Origin: Methylomonas sp. LW13
Lineage (GTDB): Bacteria > Pseudomonadota > Gammaproteobacteria > Methylococcales > Methylomonadaceae
Assembly: GCF_016865255.1 (NCBI RefSeq)
Contig: NZ_CP033381.1
Coordinates: forward strand, 3,596,001 to 3,660,000
Length of the DNA: 64,000 nucleotides
Reading direction: 5' to 3'
The position numbers and the translations under genes are program-made. The notes below the pieces were generated by a model that saw only the letters and a list, made by a program, of their open reading frames with translations, ran no database searches and was not told the origin of the DNA. Shown here piece after piece: positions 35,382 through 46,028 of this stretch (positions are counted from its first letter, which is position 1; each line of letters begins with the position of its first letter).

Positions 35382-35925
35382 AACCTTGCAAACTCCGTTG
35401 CTGGAACTAGCCCGGCAATCCATAGCCCACGGCATGCAAACCGGTCGGCCGTTACCGGTCGATTTGGAGAGCTATCCAGCGGAATTACGCGAAATCTGCG
35501 CGACTTTCGTCACGCTGGAACGCCGTGGTCAATTGCGCGGTTGTATCGGCATGCTGGAAGCGGTAAGGCCTTTGGTGGAAGATGTAGCGGAAAACGCCTT
35601 TGCGGCGGCTTTCCGCGACCGGCGTTTTCCGCCGCTGGCGGCCAAGGAACTGGCCGATCTTGATCTGCATATTTCCGTACTTAGCCCCGCCGTAGCGATG
35701 AAATTCGCTTCGGAAGCGGATCTAATCGTGCAACTTCGCCCCGGCATCGACGGCATCATCTTGCAGGAAGGCGGCCGGCGCGGCACTTTCCTGCCCTCGG
35801 TATGGGATGATCTACCCGATCCCGCCCAGTTTTTACAACACCTAAAACAAAAGGCCGGCTTACCCGCCGCCTATTGGTCGGACACGATGCAAGCCTATCG
35901 TTATACCACCGAGATGTTCGGCTAA
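35368..35925 (+). CDS. amrA: AmmeMemoRadiSam system protein A (AMMECR1-like)
   Basis: This AMMECR1-domain protein of about 185 residues has the signature RRGQLRGCIGMLEAV (conserved LRGCIG), then FAAAFRDRRFPPLAAKE and GRRGTFLPSVWDDLPDP. The fold may be catalytic, with the conserved Cys as a candidate. The start is either ATG 35368 or GTG 35362; GGGG lies about 6 to 12 bases before them, so both are possible. It overlaps the end of the Memo gene. Presence of all three parts in adjacent genes supports one functional system. Confidence 0.9.
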   Translation: MSLTKTLQTPLLELARQSIAHGMQTGRPLPVDLESYPAELREICATFVTLERRGQLRGCIGMLEAVRPLVEDVAENAFAAAFRDRRFPPLAAKELADLDLHISVLSPAVAMKFASEADLIVQLRPGIDGIILQEGGRRGTFLPSVWDDLPDPAQFLQHLKQKAGLPAAYWSDTMQAYRYTTEMFG

Positions 35926-35984
35926 CTGTCAACCGTTTCGTGCGCCACCAACCCAAGTAAATCCGGCCTTGGCGGCCTTTGATC

Positions 35985-36014
35985 TTGTTCCGAACCGGCA
36001 ACGAACATTATAAT
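35985..36014 (+). promoter_or_regulatory. Candidate sigma70 promoter for zwf cluster
   Basis: A perfect -10 box TATAAT (36009-36014) lies 18 bases after a partial -35 TTGTTC (35985-35990), about 115 bases before the zwf start. It probably drives zwf-pgl and perhaps the following genes. Confidence 0.5.
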
Positions 36015-36129
36015 AGCGGCATTTTCGACTGATCCGGGCCCAGAGTTTCCTGCAACGTGCGTTTATTTTGCGCGCTGAAATCGACATGCCAAAGCCGATC
36101 AACCCTCTTCTTCATTCCTGGTATCACTG

Positions 36130-37596
36130 ATGAAAAATCAAAATTACAAACCTTGCGACCTGGTGATTTACGGCGCATTGGGTGATCTATCGAAACGAAA
36201 GTTACTGATTTCGTTGTATCGTCTCGAAAAATCCAATTTGCTGGAAACCGATACCCGCATTATCGGCGTTGATCGACTGGAGGAAACCAGCGAAGGCTTC
36301 GTCCAAATTGCTCATAACAGCCTGAAATCGTTCTTACACAAAGAGATAAACCCCGAAATCTGGGGCCGGCTGTCGCAAAGATTATCGTATCTGAAAATCG
36401 ACCTGACTCAACCGGAGCAATATCTACAGTTGAATGCCGCAGTTGATCCGGAAAAGCGGGTGATGGTCAACTATTTTGCCGTGGCGCCGTTTCTATTCAA
36501 AAGTATCTGCCAGGGTTTGCAAAGCTGCGGCGTATTAACCGCCGAATCGCGGATGGTGATGGAAAAACCCATCGGCCACGACTTGAAGTCTTCCAAGGAG
36601 ATCAACGACGTCGTCGAAGAAGTCTTCCAGGAAGATCAGGTCTACCGTATCGACCATTACCTGGGCAAAGAGACGGTACTGAATCTGCTGGCCCTGCGTT
36701 TTGCCAACTCGATTTTCACTACCAATTGGAACCACAACACCATTGATCATATCCAGATTACGGTGGGTGAAGACATCGGCATCGAAGGCCGCTGGGAATA
36801 CTTTGATAAAACCGGCCAGTTGCGAGACATGTTGCAAAACCATTTGCTGCAGATTCTGACCTTTGTAGCGATGGAACCGCCGGCCGATCTGGAAGCGGAA
36901 AGCATCCACATGGAAAAAATCAAGGTGTTGAAAGCCTTGCGGCCGATTACCGCACGCAATGTCGAGGAAAAAACCGTGCGCGGCCAATATACCGCCGGTT
37001 TCATTAAAGGCGCGGCGGTGCCGGGTTATCTGGAAGAGGAAGGCGCCAACAAGGAAAGCACCACCGAAAGCTTCGTGGCGATTCGGGTGGACATCGACAA
37101 CTGGCGTTGGGCCGGCGTACCTTTTTACATGCGCACCGGCAAACGCATGCCCAACAAGCGTACGGAAATCGTCGTCAACTTTAAACAATTGCCGCACAAC
37201 ATTTTCAAAGACAGCTTCCGCGACCTGCCGGCCAATAAACTGGTGATCCATTTGCAGCCCAACGAAGGCGTGGATGTGGTGATGTTGAACAAGGTGCCGG
37301 GCATAGACGGTAATATCAAATTGCAACAAACCAAGCTGGACTTGAGTTTTTCGGAAACCTTCAAGAAAAACAGTATTTTCGGCGGCTACGAAAAACTGAT
37401 TCTGGAAGCCCTGCGCGGCAACACCACGCTGTTTTTAAGCCGCGAGGAAATCGAACAAGCCTGGGCCTGGGTCGATTCGATCCAAGACGCCTGGGCGCAA
37501 AACCACAGCGCTCCAAAATCTTACCCGGCTGGCAGCTGGGGGCCGATTGCCTCCGTGGCATTATTGGCCCGCGACGGCCGCGCCTGGGAAGAGTAA
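36130..37596 (+). CDS. zwf: Glucose-6-phosphate 1-dehydrogenase
   Basis: This 488-residue enzyme oxidises glucose 6-phosphate to 6-phosphogluconolactone with NAD(P)+. The nucleotide motif GALGDLSKRKL lies near residue 12 and the substrate motif RIDHYLGKE near residue 174. Full length matches the family (about 490), with ending GSWGPIASVALLARDGRAWEE. It is the first gene of the sugar-phosphate cluster, followed after 31 bases by pgl. In methylotrophs with the RuMP cycle this step belongs to the cyclic formaldehyde-oxidation route and to the Entner-Doudoroff route. Confidence 0.96.
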   Translation: MKNQNYKPCDLVIYGALGDLSKRKLLISLYRLEKSNLLETDTRIIGVDRLEETSEGFVQIAHNSLKSFLHKEINPEIWGRLSQRLSYLKIDLTQPEQYLQLNAAVDPEKRVMVNYFAVAPFLFKSICQGLQSCGVLTAESRMVMEKPIGHDLKSSKEINDVVEEVFQEDQVYRIDHYLGKETVLNLLALRFANSIFTTNWNHNTIDHIQITVGEDIGIEGRWEYFDKTGQLRDMLQNHLLQILTFVAMEPPADLEAESIHMEKIKVLKALRPITARNVEEKTVRGQYTAGFIKGAAVPGYLEEEGANKESTTESFVAIRVDIDNWRWAGVPFYMRTGKRMPNKRTEIVVNFKQLPHNIFKDSFRDLPANKLVIHLQPNEGVDVVMLNKVPGIDGNIKLQQTKLDLSFSETFKKNSIFGGYEKLILEALRGNTTLFLSREEIEQAWAWVDSIQDAWAQNHSAPKSYPAGSWGPIASVALLARDGRAWEE

Positions 37597-37627
37597 TCAA
37601 TCTGTATCCATCACGAGAACAACGAAC

Positions 37628-38338
37628 ATGGTTAGAGAATTTTTTTTCGAACAACGTAACCACCTGTTTACCGCCTTGGTGGCCGAATGCCAGGATGTGT
37701 TATCCGAAGCCGTCAGCAAACACGGTCAAGCCACTTTATTGGTGTCGGGCGGCAGCACCCCTGCCCCGCTTTATGAAGCTTTGTCCAAATCCGATTTGAA
37801 TTGGAAAAAAATCAAGGTAGCGCTGGTGGACGAACGCTGGGTGGACAATCAACACAGCGCCAGCAACGAAGCTTTAATTCGCCGCAGCCTGCTGATCAAC
37901 AACGCCAAAAACGTTGAGTTTATCGGCATGAAAACCCCGGCTGCCAAGGCCAAACAAGGTCAGGCAGAGGCTGAAGGCCGTTACGCCAAACTGCCGCAGC
38001 CTTTCACGCTGAGCATCGTCGGCATGGGCCCGGACGGTCATACCGCTTCGCTGTTTCCGCACGCAGAAGGTCTGGCCAACGCATTGAGTGAGGACAATCA
38101 AAATCTGACCGCGGCCATCACCGCCATTCAAAGCGAAGTGACCGGCGCCAATACAGAACGCCTGACCCTGACCCGCAACGCTTTATTAAAGTCGGAGCGC
38201 ATCGTGATTTTGTTCACCGGCGAAGATAAGTTGGCAGTATTCAACAGCGCCCAAAAACCGGGCCCGGTAGAGGACATGCCGATTCGGGCCTTATTGAATC
38301 AGGAAGACGTGCCGGTGGAATTGTACTGGGCACCTTAG
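37628..38338 (+). CDS. pgl: 6-phosphogluconolactonase
   Basis: This 236-residue enzyme hydrolyses 6-phosphogluconolactone. Motifs are LLVSGGSTPAPLYEAL, VALVDERWV, and MGPDGHTASLFPH. ATG 37628 (MVREFFFEQRN) is chosen because the earlier in-frame ATG at 37547 lies inside zwf and adds unrelated residues. The ending PVELYWAP is typical. It follows zwf closely and likely shares its transcript. Confidence 0.94.
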   Translation: MVREFFFEQRNHLFTALVAECQDVLSEAVSKHGQATLLVSGGSTPAPLYEALSKSDLNWKKIKVALVDERWVDNQHSASNEALIRRSLLINNAKNVEFIGMKTPAAKAKQGQAEAEGRYAKLPQPFTLSIVGMGPDGHTASLFPHAEGLANALSEDNQNLTAAITAIQSEVTGANTERLTLTRNALLKSERIVILFTGEDKLAVFNSAQKPGPVEDMPIRALLNQEDVPVELYWAP

Positions 38339-38355
38339 CCGCTTAAATTTAGGGT

Positions 38356-38375
38356 GGGTTAGACGCGCATAACCC
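38356..38375. repeat. Short palindrome between pgl and edd
   Basis: GGGTTA and TAACCC flank GACGCGCA, and an extra T/A pair extends the stem to 7 bases. It is preceded by GGGTG, as in the element at 1026. It may be a small REP-like unit or a weak processing hairpin in the 105-base gap. Confidence 0.35.
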
Positions 38376-38443
38376 AATCACTCTCGATTCCAAAACGCCG
38401 TTCGGCGCGTCGACACCACCCCATCTGCTGCCCTGGAGAGCTT

Positions 38444-40264
<1,821 letters not shown>

Positions 40265-40312
40265 TATTCACACGTTTTAAGCAATGCCGTCTTAGTTTCA
40301 CTTTGCCAAATC

Positions 40313-40341
40313 CGTCCTTCCCGCGGAAGGACGACTTTCTT
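40313..40341 (+). terminator. Terminator-like hairpin after edd
   Basis: CGTCCTTCC-CGC-GGAAGGACG is a perfect 9-base stem (40313-40333), followed by ACTTTCTT. It would reduce read-through from edd into gnd, which may therefore have its own promoter. Confidence 0.65.
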
Positions 40342-40406
40342 GAAACCAGAATTAAGCAACATTGTGTCATCACCCCACAACGACAACGTTTACAGTAGGC
40401 AAACAC

Positions 40407-41852
40407 ATGAAAGCAAATATCGGTTTAATCGGCTTGGCGGTCATGGGACAGAATTTGGTTCTGAACATGAACGACCACGGTTTCAAAGTGGCGGTGTATA
40501 ACCGCACCGCCAGCAAAGTCGATGAGTTTCTCGACGGTCCCGCCCAAAACACACAAGTCATCGGTACGCATTCCTTGGAACAACTGGTCAACAGCCTGGA
40601 GTCGCCGCGCAAGGTGATGTTGATGGTCAAGGCCGGCACTGTCGTGGATCAATACATAGACGACTTGCTACCCTTGCTGTCTGCCGGCGACATTATTATT
40701 GACGGTGGTAATTCGCTGTTTACCGACACCAACCGCCGCACCCAATATTTGCAGGAAAAAGGCCTGCTCTACGTCGGCACCGGCGTCTCCGGCGGTGAAG
40801 AAGGTGCCCGGCACGGCCCATCGATCATGCCCGGCGGCAATCAAGCAGCCTGGCCGGCGGTTAAACCAATTTTTCAAGCCATCAGCGCTCATGTCGACGG
40901 CGACCCTTGCTGCGAATGGGTCGGTGATAACGGCGCCGGCCACTACGTAAAAATGGTGCATAACGGCATCGAATATGGCGATATGCAACTGATATGCGAA
41001 GCGTATCAATTGTTGGCTGAAGGGTTGAACTTGAGCACCGACGAGATGCAGGCGATTTTTGCCGAATGGAATCAAGGCGAATTAAGCTCGTATTTGATCG
41101 AAATCACTGCCAACATTCTGGCCTATAAGGAAGACAACGGCCAACCTTTACTGAACAGCATCCTGGATACCGCCGGCCAAAAAGGCACCGGCAAATGGAC
41201 CGGCATCAATGCGCTGGACTTAGGTATCCCACTCACCTTGATCGGCGAGTCGGTCTTTGCCCGTTGCCTATCCGCACAAAAAGACGAGCGCATACGCGCG
41301 GCCCAAGCTTTGCCAAAAACCAGCACCCAATTTAGCGGCGACAAAGCGGCGATGATTCAAGCCATTCGCCAGGCCCTATACGCCTCTAAAATCATTTCCT
41401 ACGCGCAAGGCTTTCGGTTGATGCGCGAAGCCGCCAAGGAATACCAGCTGGCACTGAATTACGGCGACATTGCCTTGATGTGGCGCGGCGGCTGTATTAT
41501 TCGCAGCCAGTTTTTGAACGACATCAAACAGGCTTACCAGCAAAATCCCGATCTGGAAAATTTGCTGCTGGCCGATTTCTTCGTCGAAGCGATGAAGCAA
41601 GCCGAAGCGGGTTGGCGTCAAGCAGTGATCTTGGGCATACAACTAGGCATCCCAACACCGGCATTCTCGTCTGCCCTGGCCTATTTCGACGGTTATCGCA
41701 CCGAACGTCTGCCAGCCAATTTGCTGCAAGCGCAAAGAGACTATTTCGGCGCCCATTCGTACGAACGCATCGACCGACCCCGAGGCGAGTTTTTTCATAC
41801 CGACTGGACCGGACACGGCGGCAAAACTGCATCGACAACCTATACGGTTTAG
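40407..41852 (+). CDS. gnd: 6-phosphogluconate dehydrogenase (decarboxylating)
   Basis: This 481-residue enzyme gives ribulose 5-phosphate, CO2 and NAD(P)H. Motifs are GLAVMGQNLVLNM (nucleotide fold), GVSGGEEGARHGPSIMPGG, and KMVHNGIEYGDMQL (catalytic Lys and substrate-binding Asn). The length fits the long dimeric type. ATG 40407 (MKANIGLIG) is used because the ATG at 40362 adds 15 unrelated residues. Its product ribulose 5-phosphate is the precursor of the formaldehyde acceptor in the RuMP cycle, which links this gene to C1 oxidation. Confidence 0.95.
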   Translation: MKANIGLIGLAVMGQNLVLNMNDHGFKVAVYNRTASKVDEFLDGPAQNTQVIGTHSLEQLVNSLESPRKVMLMVKAGTVVDQYIDDLLPLLSAGDIIIDGGNSLFTDTNRRTQYLQEKGLLYVGTGVSGGEEGARHGPSIMPGGNQAAWPAVKPIFQAISAHVDGDPCCEWVGDNGAGHYVKMVHNGIEYGDMQLICEAYQLLAEGLNLSTDEMQAIFAEWNQGELSSYLIEITANILAYKEDNGQPLLNSILDTAGQKGTGKWTGINALDLGIPLTLIGESVFARCLSAQKDERIRAAQALPKTSTQFSGDKAAMIQAIRQALYASKIISYAQGFRLMREAAKEYQLALNYGDIALMWRGGCIIRSQFLNDIKQAYQQNPDLENLLLADFFVEAMKQAEAGWRQAVILGIQLGIPTPAFSSALAYFDGYRTERLPANLLQAQRDYFGAHSYERIDRPRGEFFHTDWTGHGGKTASTTYTV

Positions 41853-41942
41853 GGCTTGCCCATCAGACCGTTGTTGTTTCGTCAAACACACACGCTTCAC
41901 GGCGTGGGCTTTCCAAGCACACTCACATTAGGAAAATAACAA

Positions 41943-42572
41943 ATGACCGTAACTATAAAAGAAGTCATGACCACCTCCCCGGTAATGCCGGTGATGGTAA
42001 TCAATCAACTGGAACAAGCCGTGCCGCTGGCGCGCGCGTTGGTGGAAGGTGGATTGAAAGTATTGGAAATCACCTTGCGGACGCCCGTAGCACTGGACGC
42101 CATCCGCCGCATCAAAGCAGAAGTACCGGGCGCGATTGTCGGTGCCGGCACAATCATCAATACCCAAACGCTGAAAAACGCCATTGGCGCCGGCGCGGAA
42201 TTCATCGTCAGCCCCGGCGTCACCGACAGCTTACTGGATGCGGCTCTGGCTTCCGGCGTGCCGATTTTGCCCGGCGTCATCACCCCCAGCGAAGTGATGC
42301 GTTTGATGGACAAAGGCATTACCGCGATGAAGTTTTTCCCGGCCGAAGCGGCGGGCGGTATCCCGATGCTGAAATCCATCGGCGGCCCGCTGCCGCAAGT
42401 GACCTTCTGCCCGACCGGCGGCGTGAATCCGAAAAACGCGGTGGAATATCTGGCGCTAAGCAATGTGGCCTGTGTCGGCGGCTCCTGGATGGCACCATCC
42501 GAACTGGTCGATGCCGGCGATTGGGCGGAAATCACCCGCCGCGCCGCGGAAGCCTCCGCTTTAAAAAAGTAA
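41943..42572 (+). CDS. eda: KDPG/KHG aldolase
   Basis: This 209-residue class I aldolase splits KDPG into pyruvate and glyceraldehyde 3-phosphate. [14 protein letters not shown] carries the conserved Glu and Arg, and [12 protein letters not shown] carries the Schiff-base Lys. [11 protein letters not shown] and [11 protein letters not shown] complete the barrel signature. It lies 90 bases after gnd and is followed by a short AAACCC/GGGTTT hairpin. It completes the Entner-Doudoroff branch with edd. Confidence 0.95.
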   Translation: MTVTIKEVMTTSPVMPVMVINQLEQAVPLARALVEGGLKVLEITLRTPVALDAIRRIKAEVPGAIVGAGTIINTQTLKNAIGAGAEFIVSPGVTDSLLDAALASGVPILPGVITPSEVMRLMDKGITAMKFFPAEAAGGIPMLKSIGGPLPQVTFCPTGGVNPKNAVEYLALSNVACVGGSWMAPSELVDAGDWAEITRRAAEASALKK

Positions 42573-42590
42573 ACCCATCGCTAGGGTTTT
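42571..42590 (+). terminator. Weak terminator after eda
   Basis: AAACCC-ATCGCTA-GGGTTT followed by TAAAT lies immediately after the eda stop codon. The stem is only 6 bases, so termination may be partial. Confidence 0.45.
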
Positions 42591-42680
42591 AAATCACCCA
42601 GTCGCGGGCATCGTTCGACAAACTGGCTTATTGCAAAATCGGCGTATTATCATTTTCTTGGCAAAAAGGAGTAATTAACG

Positions 42681-43235
42681 ATGCAAAACCATACAAACGA
42701 ACGCTATGGCACAATGACGATTGCCTTGCACTGGCTGACGTTTATCGTGATGGCAGCCGGTTATGCCTGTATCGAACTACGCGAGTTGTTCCCCAAAGGC
42801 AGCGACCCGCGTGAAACCATGAAAGCCCTGCATTTTATGCTGGGTTTATTGGTGTTAATGCTGCTGCTACCGAGACTGGGTTTCCGTCTGACCGGCCCCA
42901 CACCGGCCATATCACCCGAACCGCCGACCTGGCAACGGCTAGCGGCACGTCTGGTGCATCTATTGCTTTATGGATTGATGTTGGGAATGCCGATAGCCGG
43001 CTGGCTGGCATTAAGCGCGGCCGGTAAAACAATTCCGTTTTTTGGCCTGGAGTTGCCGGCGCTGATCGCCGAAAACAAGGAACTGGCCAAAACGATCAAA
43101 GAAATACACGAAACCGGCGGAGTGATTGGCTATTACCTGATTGGCTTACACGTATCGGCGGTACTATTTCATCATTACGTGCAGCGCGACAACACCTTAA
43201 ACCACATGCTGCCGGCATCGAAGAAGCCAGACTGA
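42681..43235 (+). CDS. Cytochrome b561-family protein
   Basis: This 184-residue four-helix membrane protein of the prokaryotic b561 group carries haem b between His residues of its helices (ALHWLTF near residue 16, ALHFMLG near 53, IGLHVSAVLFHHYV near 155-163). The start (ERYGTMTIALHWLTF) is typical. It may pass electrons between quinone and periplasmic partners. An AAGGAG ribosome site precedes the ATG. It seems to be a single gene following the sugar-phosphate cluster. Confidence 0.88.
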   Translation: MQNHTNERYGTMTIALHWLTFIVMAAGYACIELRELFPKGSDPRETMKALHFMLGLLVLMLLLPRLGFRLTGPTPAISPEPPTWQRLAARLVHLLLYGLMLGMPIAGWLALSAAGKTIPFFGLELPALIAENKELAKTIKEIHETGGVIGYYLIGLHVSAVLFHHYVQRDNTLNHMLPASKKPD

Positions 43236-43289
43236 TATTGTCCAGCCATTCCTGGCTACAAATCCGGGAAACGGCTGGTCACAACGTCA

Positions 43290-43703
43290 TTACTCGATAA
43301 AATCGTAAATCTTATATTTATCCACCAAGGGCCGCAGCACCTGTTGAGCCACGCGCAGATATTCCGGATTCTGCAAAAACGCCTCGTAAGCCTGCTGGCT
43401 TTCGTAAACGCCGGATACGGCCACATCATAGCTTTCATCTAACGCAGCATTCGCTCGTCCACGATTAATCGCCGCCGGTGTACCGACATCGTAAGCCAGC
43501 ACGCCCGGCAATTTAGCCAAGCCTGCACTGTCTTCTATATATTGTTGCCGCAGTTTTTCATCACCCGCCTGTTTCAGCCAGACTATCACCACGTGGTGTA
43601 CTTTGCGATTTTGCGCCTGCTGCTCTGGTTTGGCAGTATAGGCACAACCGGTTCCGCCGGCTGCCAGCAGCCCCGCCAGCGCGAGGACATAAAGACGTTT
43701 CAT
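43290..43703 (-). CDS. Dabb-domain (stress-responsive barrel) lipoprotein
   Basis: This 137-residue protein has a lipoprotein signal (LALAGLLAAGGTGC, Cys near residue 20). A ferredoxin-like Dabb domain follows: VHHVVIVWLKQAGDEKLRQQYIEDSAGLAKLPGV, YDVAVSGVYESQQAYEAFLQNPEYLRV and LVDKYKIYDFIE. Dabb proteins form dimeric alpha-beta barrels, and most have no known function. Location in the periplasm or outer membrane is inferred from the signal. It appears to be a single gene. Confidence 0.82.
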   Translation of the reverse strand: MKRLYVLALAGLLAAGGTGCAYTAKPEQQAQNRKVHHVVIVWLKQAGDEKLRQQYIEDSAGLAKLPGVLAYDVGTPAAINRGRANAALDESYDVAVSGVYESQQAYEAFLQNPEYLRVAQQVLRPLVDKYKIYDFIE

Positions 43704-43763
43704 GGTGTTTTGTTCTCCTGATACCTATAAATTGATGCCAAAATACTCCGGCTGCCGAGCATT

Positions 43764-44777
43764 TTAAAGCCCGCGCAAGCGTTTGATCCGTTCTTCGGTA
43801 TTGGGATGGCTGGATAAATAATCCAGCGCTTCAAGCGATTCTACGGGTTGTTTGGGTACTGTGGTTTGATGGGCGGCCTCCAGTTTTTCCAATATATCGG
43901 CCAGCCGACTGACCGGAATAGCGTTGGCGCGCAACAGTTCTGCGGCAAAAGCGTCGGCACGGCGTTCAAAATCGCGCGAATAGCGGGTTTGTAATAATAC
44001 GGTCGGCGCGACGGCCAGCAGACTGCTGACATCGCCAATGTACCAAGCCATCGCCAAACCCACCACAGAAGCCTGTAGCATTTGCCGCAGAGCATGTTTT
44101 TCGTGGACATGGCCCATTTCGTGGGCCAGCACCGCCAAAATTTCTTGGTCGTTACTCGCCAAACTCACCAAGTCGTCCAGCAGCAGAACGCTACCGCCAG
44201 GCAACGCAAAGGCGTTGGCGCCCAATGTCGAGCTAGCGCGAAATTCAATATGCGCGGGCCTATCCTCTCTCGGCGGCAAAGCCAAGCGCTGCCAGCCATC
44301 CTGAATAGTTTGCCGGCGTTCGTCGGATAATGTGCTGGGCTTCAATAAGGTTTGATCAAGGCTGGCGAAAAACTGCGTATCCATCCGTTCCAGCAAATAA
44401 ACCGGCACTTGGTCCGCCGCCGCCCGCGCCGCATAAGGCAATCCAAACAAATACGCAACAACGAACAGGCTCAGAGTTAACAGCAGCGCCGCCAACGCAT
44501 ACCACCAACTATTTTCCATACCCGCTACCGCGCTACTACCTGCATCCTGCAACATCTCGGCAAAGCCTTGCCGATCAGCGACTTCACAACGGCCGCCATC
44601 GGCGAACAAAATCAGGCGCGGCGTGCTGCCGAGCGGCGGCGGAATTTTCAGACTGGCTAAATTTTCGCGGCGGACAATCTCCCGGCCCTGCAACAACAGC
44701 TTGTCGCCCTCAACACAGAGGGTAACGGGATGCGGCCGGGCTTGCCGCCCGTCGTAGTAAACGGCCGTAAGCAACAT
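43764..44777 (-). CDS. M48-family membrane metallopeptidase
   Basis: This 337-residue protein has one membrane helix (about residues 92-115, WWYALAALLLTLSLFVVAYLF) and an M48 peptidase domain. Zinc motif HEMGHVHEKH lies near residue 218, with a downstream RDFERRADAFAAELL segment giving the third ligand. Unlike HtpX it has an N-terminal cytoplasmic domain of about 85 residues and a hydrophobic stretch after the zinc helix. Its start abuts the stop of the DUF898 gene upstream, so the two work as a pair. YjgN/DUF898 and M48 pairs are common, and a membrane quality-control role is inferred. Confidence 0.88.
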   Translation of the reverse strand: MLLTAVYYDGRQARPHPVTLCVEGDKLLLQGREIVRRENLASLKIPPPLGSTPRLILFADGGRCEVADRQGFAEMLQDAGSSAVAGMENSWWYALAALLLTLSLFVVAYLFGLPYAARAAADQVPVYLLERMDTQFFASLDQTLLKPSTLSDERRQTIQDGWQRLALPPREDRPAHIEFRASSTLGANAFALPGGSVLLLDDLVSLASNDQEILAVLAHEMGHVHEKHALRQMLQASVVGLAMAWYIGDVSSLLAVAPTVLLQTRYSRDFERRADAFAAELLRANAIPVSRLADILEKLEAAHQTTVPKQPVESLEALDYLSSHPNTEERIKRLRGL

Positions 44778-45851
44778 TTACAAGGCAATATCGAAATCAA
44801 ACATCTCGGCCATTTCCTCGCCGGCGGCGGAAGTATTTGTCTGTAAACCAGCCACAAACTCGTCGATGCTGCCGCGCGGTAATAATGCGACGCGCTCGAT
44901 GCGATAGCGCGCCAAACGAATATCAGCAAACGGCTTGTACAGCCCCAAGGTCAGCAAAGTCAACAGGACGTTGCTAAACATAATACCCAGCATCTCCCGC
45001 GCTTGAAGCTGGGCCTGAAACCCGTGCGGACCCAATTGCGTGCTATTCCAGACTAAGTTCTGCAGACGCGCCGCGACATAGGGATAAGCCAGTAAAAACA
45101 AGGCCAAATAGGTGCCTATCGCGGCTACCAATACACTCATCGCCACTAATTGCTCAGCCTCGACCGGAATCAGCTCCTTGCTACCCAGCAACATAACGCT
45201 GACCATCAGGCCGGCAAACACCAGCACACCTATGAATATCGTCATCAGATAGATGCGGTAATAAGCGCCAATTCCGGCAAAGAATTTAAAAAACTCATTA
45301 CCGTACGTGCTGTTTTCCCGTGCGTAACGGGCCATGCGCTGTTGCGCCAGCGGCCACAGCAACCCCAGAGTCAACGCCGATAATACCGGCAATAGCAGAA
45401 AATTGAAGTACGCCTCTCCGGTGCTGCCATGAAACGCAAAACGTAAGCCTCGGTAACTGGTGTTATGCATTCTAAAGCGGAGCGAACGCATCAATAACCA
45501 GGGCATCACCGATACGATCACCAGCAAAATTGCCAAGCCTGCAACCCGATCGAATTCACCGACCAAGGTATAACCAGCAAACAACAGAAAAGCGACGATG
45601 CGTCCTTTCAAGATCGCCTTGGGATCGCCGTGGTAGTCAAAACCCGCACCGGCTAAAGTAGTGTGGCGGTAAAAATATTGGTTACGTTTGACTTTGGCCC
45701 AGGCTGAGTAAACGCCCAAGGTGACAATACTCAAGCAGACATTGACGATCCAAATCCGGAAATACTCGCCACCGCTGCCGCTGAATTGCAACTGCCGTGA
45801 TTGATATTCTGCCATTTCCATCCTCATTTTAGGTTTTTCCGTTGCAAGCAT
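44778..45851 (-). CDS. YjgN/DUF898-family membrane protein
   Basis: This 357-residue inner-membrane protein has about seven helices. Family motifs occur twice: [20 protein letters not shown] with [17 protein letters not shown], and [26 protein letters not shown]. The function of the family is unknown. The start is uncertain; ATGs at 45851, 45824 and 45818 all precede [13 protein letters not shown], and the last is the most usual. The coding end coincides with the M48 peptidase start, implying coupling. Confidence 0.82.
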   Translation of the reverse strand: MLATEKPKMRMEMAEYQSRQLQFSGSGGEYFRIWIVNVCLSIVTLGVYSAWAKVKRNQYFYRHTTLAGAGFDYHGDPKAILKGRIVAFLLFAGYTLVGEFDRVAGLAILLVIVSVMPWLLMRSLRFRMHNTSYRGLRFAFHGSTGEAYFNFLLLPVLSALTLGLLWPLAQQRMARYARENSTYGNEFFKFFAGIGAYYRIYLMTIFIGVLVFAGLMVSVMLLGSKELIPVEAEQLVAMSVLVAAIGTYLALFLLAYPYVAARLQNLVWNSTQLGPHGFQAQLQAREMLGIMFSNVLLTLLTLGLYKPFADIRLARYRIERVALLPRGSIDEFVAGLQTNTSAAGEEMAEMFDFDIAL

Positions 45852-46028
45852 AGTGCATCGCCGCTATCTAACAATAAAAACGGCCTGCACATAACACACG
45901 CTAGTCAGGGGCCGGCTTTTGCAATCGCCGTAAAGCCTTTTATACTTCCTCGACAAAAGCGGTGCAGACCAGTCAGCCAGCGCTTGCGTGGGAACTTACC
46001 TTTCTATCTCTGCCGACCCGGTACAAAA

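Noticed and set aside
36535..37329. 264-residue antisense ORF in zwf
   Set aside because: It is a mirror of codon bias on the opposite strand of a highly conserved enzyme gene, with no domain.
41480..42592. 370-residue open frame over gnd and eda
   Set aside because: Its product is low-complexity and Arg/Gly/Ser-rich. Two well-recognised enzymes occupy the same DNA in another frame.
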